From NCBI GenBank assembly GCA_017613995.1, contig JAGACT010000249.1, positions 1-11,850 of the forward strand: a stretch of DNA of 11,850 nt. Direction: 5' to 3'. Positions 6,153 through 11,850 of this stretch are shown in pieces. Every line of letters begins with the position of its first letter. Positions within the stretch are counted from its first letter, which is position 1. The position numbers and the translations under genes were made by a program. The stretch comes from Eubacteriaceae bacterium (GTDB taxonomy: Bacteria; Bacillota; Clostridia; Eubacteriales; Anaerofustaceae). The notes beneath the pieces are model-generated. The model saw nothing but the letters and a program-made list of their open reading frames with translations. It was not told the DNA's origin and did not search any database.

Positions 6153-7160
6153 ATGGATTATTCAACAGCTATAAGCAATTACATCAAACCGCCCAAGGCA
6201 GTCAGGATCGTTGCCTGGGCACTGCTGGCATTGTTCATCGTCGGCCTGGTCCTGGGAGCCACCATTTCCGGAAACGGGGATGACCGTTCCTCCGCAGTGA
6301 AGTTCAACAATTCCGCCGCATCCGGCGGTGATTACTGCTACATCGACGTGGTGGGACTGTCGGACTGGCTGTACAAATATGACTCCAGCACTTACTATAC
6401 CGTACTGGACAAGGACGGCAACTACGCCATAGTGATACTCAAGTCCTCAGAGGTCTATGCCATGAGCGCCCAGAGGACATACTGGGACAGCGACGACGAC
6501 GCCGTCGCTCCCGAGCCCTACCGTATCTACGGGCTGTCTGTCAAGATAAGCGATTCCGCCAAGAAGGCCATAGCCGAGGTATGGGGCATGAGCCAGGTGG
6601 AGTACAGCACGTATTTCGGGAAAATGTTCCTGAATACTTCCGGAAGCCCTTCGGGTACAAAGAGCTCGGTCTTCTTCATCATCGCCTTCATAAGCCTGAT
6701 GGGATGGATCGGCACCGGGCTGTTCTCCGTCATCTCCCGCTCAAAGGCCAAGAAGGCCCTGAGCCGTCTCGAGACCGAGGGCAGGATGGAAGCTGCGGGA
6801 TCACAGTTCGCGACGGCCATCGCCAACTATCCCACCGAACCCGCCGTGCTCGTGACCCCGGATTACATCTTCACCAAGAGCAACGGGACGATCATCGATC
6901 TTGCGGATATCAAGTGGGTGTTCAGAAGGATCCAGCGCTACAACTTCGTCAAGGTGGGCGAATACCTGGTGGGCAAGACTTCCGACGGCAAGGAGAAGAT
7001 GCTCCTGACCATCAACAAGGGCACCGAGCCCGGACTGGAGGAGCGCATCGTCGACAACATCCGGGCGAAGAATCCCGGTCTGATCGAAGGCTACAGCAAG
7101 GAAGCCCAGGCCGCCTACAACGAATACAGAAAAGCGGTCAAAAACGGCATGGTCCAGTAA
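6153..7160 (+). CDS. two-pass membrane protein of unknown function
   Basis: I do not recognise this 335-residue protein. It has two predicted membrane segments, at about residues 18-38 and 171-194. Between them lies a roughly 130-residue polar domain (likely outside) with many Tyr, Ser and Asp residues. After the second segment comes a Lys/Arg-rich stretch (RSKAKKALSRLETEGR, likely inside) and a cytoplasmic C-terminal domain. There, VLVTPDYIFTKSNGTIIDLADIKWVF (232-257) and EYLVGKTSDGKEKMLLTI resemble the strand pattern of bacterial PH-like domains; that is a guess from pattern alone. The start has GAGGTGA six bases upstream. It is a single gene with a strong terminator at 7191-7220. Upstream is the structured element 6006-6093, its most obvious possible regulator. 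It has no visible link to pncB or the pro operon. Confidence 0.85.
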   Translation: MDYSTAISNYIKPPKAVRIVAWALLALFIVGLVLGATISGNGDDRSSAVKFNNSAASGGDYCYIDVVGLSDWLYKYDSSTYYTVLDKDGNYAIVILKSSEVYAMSAQRTYWDSDDDAVAPEPYRIYGLSVKISDSAKKAIAEVWGMSQVEYSTYFGKMFLNTSGSPSGTKSSVFFIIAFISLMGWIGTGLFSVISRSKAKKALSRLETEGRMEAAGSQFATAIANYPTEPAVLVTPDYIFTKSNGTIIDLADIKWVFRRIQRYNFVKVGEYLVGKTSDGKEKMLLTINKGTEPGLEERIVDNIRAKNPGLIEGYSKEAQAAYNEYRKAVKNGMVQ

Positions 7161-7190
7161 ACGACTGTGCATGTGTAAGCAGTGACAGAG

Positions 7191-7220
7191 GCCGTCCCGC
7201 ACAGGCGGGGCGGTTTTTTT
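7191..7220 (+). terminator. intrinsic terminator of the membrane-protein gene
   Basis: A 10-bp GC-rich stem (7191-7200 with 7205-7214, including two G-U type pairs) with loop ACAG is followed by a run of seven Ts (7214-7220). It lies 30 bases beyond the stop and isolates the pro operon from upstream transcription. Confidence 0.9.
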
Positions 7221-7320
7221 GCGTCCATCCGGTCATGGCGAAGGGGGGATCCGCCGGAAGAGAGATATTCAGATTATTAGGAAAAATGCGGCCTTTCTCC
7301 CCGATTTGCCTTATATTATT

Positions 7321-7350
7321 TTGACTTTCGGAGCGGATGTGATATATAAT
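7321..7350 (+). promoter_or_regulatory. promoter of the proBAC operon
   Basis: TTGACT (7321-7326), 18-base spacer, TATAAT (7345-7350): a near-consensus sigma-A promoter. The transcript should start near 7357, giving a leader of only about 32 bases before the proB ATG. That is too short for a T-box leader, unlike the T-box control of proBA known in Bacillus. Confidence 0.8.
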
Positions 7351-7388
7351 TAAGTTTAACCATAAAAACGAAATCTCGGGAGGTCCGT

Positions 7389-8177
7389 ATGAGAGCAGTC
7401 ATAAAGATCGGAACATCCACCCTGGCCCATGAATCGGGACGGCTCAACATCAGAAGGGTCGAAGGCCTGTGCAAGGTCATGAGCGACCTTAAGAATTCCG
7501 GCATGGAGATCATCATAGTTTCATCCGGCGCCATAGGCATGGGCGTCGGCAAGCTGGGCCTGCCGGGAAGGCCGGACGACATGGCCACCAAGCAGGCAGC
7601 CGCCGCCGTGGGGCAGTGCGAGCTGATGTACGAGTATGACAAGCTGTTCGGGGAATACAACCACGTGGTGGCCCAGATCCTCATCTCCGCCTCCGACGTA
7701 AGGAGCGATATCCGCTATCACAACTTCATCAACACCCTCAACAGGCTGCTGGAGCTGGGGACCATCCCGATCATTAACGAAAACGACACCATCGCCACGG
7801 AGGAGATCGTCATAGGAGACAACGACACCCTGGCGGCGATAGTGGCGGAAAGCATAGGAGCGGATCTTCTGATCCTGCTCTCGGACATAGACGGCCTGTA
7901 CTCGGCGGACCCCCACAGGGACCCCTCTGCAAGGCTCATACCGGACGTGCCCGAGCTCACTGACGAGATCATGGCTCTGGGCGGGGGCAGCGACTCCTCC
8001 CTGGGAACCGGCGGCATGAAGACAAAGCTCACAGCGGCGAAGATAGCCACCGACAGCGGCTGCGACATGATCATCATGAACGGAAACGACCCGAACCTTC
8101 TGTACAAAGTGGCGGACGGCGAGAGCGTCGGCACCAGGTTCCACGCAAGAAAGGAGAATTCCAATGCAGGTCAGTGA
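7389..8177 (+). CDS. proB: glutamate 5-kinase, short form without PUA domain
   Basis: First step of proline synthesis: phosphorylates L-glutamate to gamma-glutamyl phosphate using ATP; cytoplasmic. The 262 residues hold only the amino-acid-kinase domain: KIGTSTL (6-12), IIIVSSGAIGMGVG (41-54), INENDT (129-134), VIGDNDTLAA (141-150), LLILLSDIDGLYSADP (160-175) and GTGGMKTKL (206-214). The C-terminal PUA domain of longer ProB proteins (about 367 residues in E. coli) is absent, as in several Gram-positive forms; this is a family variant and not a truncation. The start at 7389 has GGGAGG five bases upstream. The last 14 bases overlap proA, so the two are probably translationally coupled. Feedback inhibition by proline is expected of the family but cannot be read here. 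Confidence 0.97.
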   Translation: MRAVIKIGTSTLAHESGRLNIRRVEGLCKVMSDLKNSGMEIIIVSSGAIGMGVGKLGLPGRPDDMATKQAAAAVGQCELMYEYDKLFGEYNHVVAQILISASDVRSDIRYHNFINTLNRLLELGTIPIINENDTIATEEIVIGDNDTLAAIVAESIGADLLILLSDIDGLYSADPHRDPSARLIPDVPELTDEIMALGGGSDSSLGTGGMKTKLTAAKIATDSGCDMIIMNGNDPNLLYKVADGESVGTRFHARKENSNAGQ

Positions 8178-9423
8178 GATGCTGAAAAACGCTTCTGCCT
8201 GCAGGAGCTTCATGCGCACCCTGGGCACCGAAAAAAAGAACGAAGCCCTGGAGAAGATGGCTTCAAGGCTCGTGGCGGACACTGAGGCGATCCTCGAAGC
8301 CAACGCACTGGACATGGCGGAAGCCAAAGGGGCCATCAGCGACGTGATGCTAGATCGGCTCATGCTGAACCCCAGGCGCATAGAGGACATGGCCGACGGC
8401 ATAAGAAACGTAGCGGCTCTGCCCGATCCCGTGGGAAGGGTGCTGGAGGAGACCACGGGGGCAGAAGGGATAGCCATCAGAAAAGTGAGCGTCCCCATGG
8501 GAGTCATAGCCATCATCTACGAATCCCGTCCCAACGTGACCTCCGACGCCGCGGCCCTGTGTCTGAAAAGCGGCAACGTGTGCGTCCTCAGAAGCGGCAG
8601 GGAAGCCTTCCGCACCGCCCATGTGATAACGGATTCAATGAGAAGCGCTCTCAGGGAAACGGGACTGCCGGAGGACATCATCTGCATGGTGGACGATCCG
8701 TCCCGGGACAGCGCGGCCGCTCTTATGAAGGCCTCGGGGCTGGTGGACCTTCTGATCCCCAGAGGAGGTGCGGGCCTGATAAAAAGCTGCGTGGAGAACG
8801 CAACGGTTCCCGTCATCGAAACGGGTGTGGGCATCTGCACCGTATACGTGGAAAGCTCCGCGGACCAGGAAATGGCCCTTAAGATCATCGACAACGCCAA
8901 GACCCAGCGGCCCAGCGTATGCAACGCCATGGAAGTGCTGCTGGTGGACCGCTCTATTGCGGGGCAGTTCCTGCCGAAGGTAAAGGAGATGCTGGCCGAC
9001 AGGAGGGCCGCGGAGGGCAAGATCCCCGTGGAACTGAGGCTCAGCGAGGACGCGGCGGAATTCACGCAAGGCACTCCCGCCGGGGAGAATGACTTCGACA
9101 CGGAGTTTCTCGACTATATCCTTGCCGTAAAGACGGTATCGGGCATAGAGGAGGCCTGCCGCCACATCGAGGAGCATTCCACCCGACACTCGGACGCCAT
9201 CATCACGCAGGATCCCGCGAAGGCAGAATACTTCACCATGAACGTGGACAGCGCGGCCGTATACGTCAACGCCTCCACCCGTTTCACCGACGGAGGGGTG
9301 TTCGGCCTGGGATGCGAGATGGGCATTTCCACCCAGAGGCTCCATGCCAGGGGCCCCATGGGGCTGAGGGAACTCAATACCTACAAGTACATAATCACCG
9401 GAAACGGTCAGATAAGGAGATAA
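8164..9423 (+). CDS. proA: gamma-glutamyl phosphate reductase (glutamate-5-semialdehyde dehydrogenase)
   Basis: Second step of proline synthesis: NADPH reduces gamma-glutamyl phosphate to glutamate 5-semialdehyde, which cyclises to pyrroline-5-carboxylate. It belongs to the aldehyde dehydrogenase superfamily, and 419 residues is the usual length. Diagnostic stretches are PMGVIAIIYESRPNVTSDAA (111-130), LIPRGGAGLI (198-207), ETGVGIC (219-225), TQRPSVCNAMEVLL with catalytic Cys253, and the C-terminal STRFTDGGVFGLGCEMGIST (371-390). The start overlaps the end of proB by 14 bases and has AAGGAGA (8151-8157) six bases before it. ProB and ProA are known to channel the unstable phosphate intermediate, consistent with the coupling. 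Confidence 0.98.
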   Translation: MQVSEMLKNASACRSFMRTLGTEKKNEALEKMASRLVADTEAILEANALDMAEAKGAISDVMLDRLMLNPRRIEDMADGIRNVAALPDPVGRVLEETTGAEGIAIRKVSVPMGVIAIIYESRPNVTSDAAALCLKSGNVCVLRSGREAFRTAHVITDSMRSALRETGLPEDIICMVDDPSRDSAAALMKASGLVDLLIPRGGAGLIKSCVENATVPVIETGVGICTVYVESSADQEMALKIIDNAKTQRPSVCNAMEVLLVDRSIAGQFLPKVKEMLADRRAAEGKIPVELRLSEDAAEFTQGTPAGENDFDTEFLDYILAVKTVSGIEEACRHIEEHSTRHSDAIITQDPAKAEYFTMNVDSAAVYVNASTRFTDGGVFGLGCEMGISTQRLHARGPMGLRELNTYKYIITGNGQIRR

Positions 9424-9425
9424 AA

Positions 9426-10223
9426 ATGGGAAACACTTTCGGATTCATCGGATGCGGAAACATGGGAGGGACTCTGGCAGCCTGCGCGGCCAGGGCGACG
9501 GACCCGAAAAGCATCCTGGTAAACGATAAGGATACGGGCAAAGCCCTGGGCCTGCAGGAGCGCTGCGGCGTGACATCAGTCGGGATAGCCGAGCTGGCCC
9601 GACAGGCGGACATGATCTTTCTGGGGGTAAAGCCCCAGATGATGGAGGACATGCTCGGTGAGATAAAGGATATTCTCGCCTCCAGAAAGGACCGCTTCGT
9701 GCTGGTGAGCATGGCGGCGGGCCTGACCACGGCAGACATAAAAAGGATGGCCGGGGATTATCCCGTGATACGCATCATGCCGAACCTCGCCGCTTCCGTG
9801 GGAGAAGGGATGATACTTTTCTGCAGCGACGGAGCAACGCAGGAGGAGCTCGAAGTGTTCACCGAAGTGATGAGCCGAGCGGGGATCCTCAGTCCCCTGG
9901 ACGAGAAGCTCATCGACGCCGCCAGCGCGGTGTCGGGATGCGGACCCGCATTCGTGTGCATGTTCATAGAAGCCCTCGCCGACGGAGCCGTGAGATGCGG
10001 CCTCGCCAGGGACAAGGCGATGCTGTTCGCCCAGCAGACCGTCATCGGCACCGCGAAGGTCCTCATGGAGACCGGGCAGCATCCCGGGGCCCTCAAGGAC
10101 GCCGTATGCTCCCCCGCCGGCACCACCATCGAAGGCGTGCTGACCCTGGAGGACGCGGGCTTCAGAAGCGCCGTTTCCGAGGCGGTCATATCCGCTTACG
10201 AGAAGACGCTGAAACTGAAATAG
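9426..10223 (+). CDS. proC: pyrroline-5-carboxylate reductase
   Basis: Final step of proline synthesis: NAD(P)H-dependent reduction of pyrroline-5-carboxylate to L-proline; cytoplasmic. The 265 residues match the family. There is an N-terminal Rossmann fold (GFIGCGNMGG, 6-15), then FLGVKPQ (65-71), VIRIMPN (114-120), SGCGPAFV (170-177) and the signature DAVCSPAGTTIEGVLTLED (225-243). The frame stays open upstream to 9312, but the start is set at 9426 because the Rossmann motif begins there, AAGGAGA (9414-9420) lies five bases upstream, and the gap to the proA stop is two bases. Having proC in the operon makes the route from glutamate to proline complete in one transcript. Confidence 0.97.
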   Translation: MGNTFGFIGCGNMGGTLAACAARATDPKSILVNDKDTGKALGLQERCGVTSVGIAELARQADMIFLGVKPQMMEDMLGEIKDILASRKDRFVLVSMAAGLTTADIKRMAGDYPVIRIMPNLAASVGEGMILFCSDGATQEELEVFTEVMSRAGILSPLDEKLIDAASAVSGCGPAFVCMFIEALADGAVRCGLARDKAMLFAQQTVIGTAKVLMETGQHPGALKDAVCSPAGTTIEGVLTLEDAGFRSAVSEAVISAYEKTLKLK

Positions 10224-10246
10224 CGAAAACGAAAACTCAAATCATT

Positions 10247-10274
10247 AAGGCAGAGGAGATCCTCTGCCTTTTTT
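10247..10274 (+). terminator. intrinsic terminator of the proBAC operon
   Basis: A perfect 10-bp stem (AAGGCAGAGG 10247-10256 with CCTCTGCCTT 10261-10270, loop AGAT) runs into six Ts (10269-10274), 23 bases after the proC stop. Confidence 0.92.
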
Positions 10275-10297
10275 ACGCGTCGGTCCGGACCCCGCGT
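10275..10297. repeat. GC-rich palindrome between the two converging terminators
   Basis: The perfect palindrome GGTCCGGACC (10282-10291) is flanked by ACGCG (10275-10279) and CGCGT (10293-10297), which also pair. It lies directly between the proBAC terminator and the opposing terminator. It may simply add structure to the convergent end, or be a protein-binding site; nothing decides. Confidence 0.4.
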
Positions 10298-10308
10298 GGT
10301 CAGGACAG

Positions 10309-10335
10309 AAAAAGAAGCGGGATCGCTCCCGCTTC
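10309..10335 (-). terminator. intrinsic terminator of the right-hand surface-protein gene
   Basis: A perfect 9-bp stem (GAAGCGGGA 10314-10322 with TCCCGCTTC 10327-10335, loop TCGC) is followed on the minus strand by five Ts (10309-10313), 12 bases past the stop. Confidence 0.88.
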
Positions 10336-10347
10336 ATGATGCTATTA

Positions 10348-11850
10348 TCAGTCCTTTGAATTCTTTCTCCTGCCGTTCACAAGCCTTATCATCACCAGAG
10401 CCGCGGCACAGATCCCGATCAGGATCAGCCACAGATTCATATTCGATCCCACTCCGGTGAGGGGCGTGTTTCCTCCGGAGGGCACGGAAATGCTCAGGTC
10501 CAGAGGCACCGTTCCGTCGTCGAATACCACGGTGAGGGTATAACGTCCCGCTTTGAGGCTGTCGAGGAAGGACGAACTCAGCTTCACCACTGTGCTGCCG
10601 GATTCGGCTGTGAAGTCAGCCCCCTGCGTAAGGACTTTCTCGAAACTGCCCTTTTCGTCGGAGACGATCACGCCGGTGAAGTGATCGATGCACTCTTCGT
10701 CCTGGCGGTTTCTCTTGATGACGATGTCCAGGCCCGATCCGGATCCGTTAACCCATCCGGCGCTGCTGCCGCTTACGGGATCATACTCCACCTTGTACAG
10801 GGCGGCATAGACCTTCGTATCGGAGTTTATGGCTTTGGTGAAGTCAAAGGGCACCTTCAGATCCTCGTCCTCGTACCAGCCTTCGAAATCGAAGCCGTAG
10901 ATTTTCGGATCCGCGGGGGGATCGACGGCGGAGCCGGGCCTGACCTTTTTCGTCACGGTCTGATCGTTCTCCACGAACTGCACTCTGTATCCAAATATGC
11001 CGATGGAAACGGCGGATACGGGCTCAGTCCTGTCCGAATCGCTGTATATGCTCTCGCAGCTGAGGATTATGGGAGAGCCTTCTGCGTCGCTGCCCACGAA
11101 CAGTCCGAAGAGGTTCACCACCCCGTCGTCGGGAACCAGTATGCGGTTGTCCGTTCCCCGGATGATTATGAACTGGGGCTCGTAGCCCTCGGTGAAATCC
11201 GCGTCGCCGGAGGCGAAGGGCATCGCCATGGCGAGGCTTGCGTTATTGGGCGCGTCGGCAGTGACGTTCACTTCGTAATTGCAGTCGGTCAGCTCGAAAT
11301 AGCCTCCCACGGAGTAGATGCCCAGGGCGCTGCCCACTTCGGTGGCCACGTCCACGTTCAGGAGCGCGTCCTTGAGGTAAACGCCTCCGAGGGTATATAT
11401 GCCCGTCACCAGGCCCATGGCCTTTATATCGATATCCAGCCCGCACCCCTCCCCGATGATTATGTCGCATCCGGAGGAGGAGCTGTCGGGACAGATGCCG
11501 TCGGCGTTAAAGATGCTGTCGGAATCGATAAGGATATCGAGCACCGCTCCGTCGGAGAGGGTCACTCCTGAGAGGGTGTCGCCGCCGATGCCGCAGAAAC
11601 GCTGGGCATAGGGACCGCTGCCCTCTTCGGCCCCCATCGTGATGCTCACCTCGGTGCCGGAAATGATCACTTCCCCGTCACACCTTATGGCGTCGACGTA
11701 GGCGGTGGCGCTGCCCCAGGGATCGAACTGCTCGGGGTGGGCATGGATATTCATGGTGAGAACGGCATCGCCGAATACAGCGTCGCCGTGGCAGAGGATG
11801 CCCTTGCCCTCGGTGTAGGCGTTGATCACGTGCTGGACTGTATAGTCTAT
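10348..11850 (-). CDS. large wall-anchored surface protein, 5' end outside the window
   Basis: The frame is open to the right edge, so the start is missing; the GTG at 11827-11829 is probably internal. The 500 visible residues (numbered from the edge) begin with repetitive, Gly/Ile/Val/Asp-rich sequence to about 260 (GIYTLGGVYLKDALLNVDV, GIYSVGGYFELTD), suggesting a right-handed beta-helix. Then comes a Listeria-Bacteroides repeat (Flg_new, about 289-352, with FEGWYEDEDLKVPFDF) and an X2-like immunoglobulin-type domain (about 366-457, DFTAESGSTVVKLSSSFLDS, then LKAGRYTLTVVF). The end is TPLTG (462-466), a membrane segment (471-490) and GRRK, a sorting signal of the SPKTG type common in clostridia. 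Likely a secreted, wall-linked surface protein; ligand unknown. It has its own terminator and converges on proC. Its anchor differs from the VPxTG of the two SpaA-like proteins, so a different sortase may handle it. Confidence 0.85.
   Translation of the reverse strand: MDYTVQHVINAYTEGKGILCHGDAVFGDAVLTMNIHAHPEQFDPWGSATAYVDAIRCDGEVIISGTEVSITMGAEEGSGPYAQRFCGIGGDTLSGVTLSDGAVLDILIDSDSIFNADGICPDSSSSGCDIIIGEGCGLDIDIKAMGLVTGIYTLGGVYLKDALLNVDVATEVGSALGIYSVGGYFELTDCNYEVNVTADAPNNASLAMAMPFASGDADFTEGYEPQFIIIRGTDNRILVPDDGVVNLFGLFVGSDAEGSPIILSCESIYSDSDRTEPVSAVSIGIFGYRVQFVENDQTVTKKVRPGSAVDPPADPKIYGFDFEGWYEDEDLKVPFDFTKAINSDTKVYAALYKVEYDPVSGSSAGWVNGSGSGLDIVIKRNRQDEECIDHFTGVIVSDEKGSFEKVLTQGADFTAESGSTVVKLSSSFLDSLKAGRYTLTVVFDDGTVPLDLSISVPSGGNTPLTGVGSNMNLWLILIGICAAALVMIRLVNGRRKNSKD

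Noticed and set aside
7235..7324. Small open frame of 29 codons (MAKGGSAGRE) between the membrane-protein gene and proB
   Set aside because: There is no ribosome site before the ATG, it lies between a strong terminator and the pro promoter, and its stop overlaps the -35 box.
7161..7388. Possible T-box or riboswitch in front of proB
   Set aside because: A strong terminator of the preceding gene ends at 7220, and the promoter at 7321-7350 leaves only about 32 bases of leader. No T-box sequence is seen.
7521..8516. Long minus-strand open frame opposite proB and proA
   Set aside because: GC-rich coding DNA often leaves the opposite strand open. Both sense genes are unmistakable enzymes.
9312..9425. 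Upstream extension of the proC frame by 38 codons
   Set aside because: The extension lies inside proA, is polar and unlike any ProC N-terminus. The Rossmann motif and AAGGAGA site place the start at 9426.
1..11850. CRISPR arrays, insertion sequences, toxin-antitoxin or defence genes
   Set aside because: No short regularly spaced repeats, transposase or nuclease motifs were seen. The only clear repeats are the paired ends of the SpaA-like genes.

Overview
The window looks like chromosomal DNA from a Gram-positive anaerobe, most likely a member of the Clostridia. This is inferred from sigma-A-like promoters, strong Shine-Dalgarno sites, intrinsic terminators, three cell-wall-anchored surface proteins with xPxTG-type sorting signals, and frequent AGG/AGA and ATA codons in otherwise GC-rich genes. 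No ribosomal RNA or other taxonomic marker is present, so the assignment below class level is open.

Layout. At the left edge (1-66, +) there may be the last 21 codons of an unrecognised gene. Facing it are two tandem minus-strand genes (124-2247 and 2396-4513). They encode paralogous ~705-residue secreted proteins, each with a signal peptide, one SpaA/CnaB-type domain, a cysteine-containing C-terminal region and a VP(S/T)TG wall-sorting signal. Each has its own promoter, and the right-hand copy has a clear terminator. The gene ends are nearly identical between copies and the middles are diverged. Next on the minus strand is pncB (4723-5919), nicotinate phosphoribosyltransferase, with an extended -10 promoter.

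The 233-base gap between pncB and a plus-strand gene for an unrecognised two-pass membrane protein (6153-7160) holds a compact, highly structured element (6006-6093). It ends in a terminator-like stem plus six Ts and has an alternative pairing that would compete with that stem. It is the best candidate in the window for an undescribed RNA element.

The proline operon proB-proA-proC follows (7389-10223, +). It has a near-consensus promoter, tightly coupled genes and a terminator, and encodes the complete glutamate-to-proline route. It converges on a large minus-strand surface-protein gene (10348 to the right edge, 5' end missing). That protein has a beta-solenoid-like region, a Listeria-Bacteroides (Flg_new) repeat, an X2-like domain and a TPLTG wall anchor.

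The pncB and pro genes are housekeeping biosynthesis. The three surface proteins are envelope functions and would need a sortase encoded elsewhere. Nothing in the window links the two groups functionally. The paired SpaA genes are visibly less GC-rich than the pro operon.
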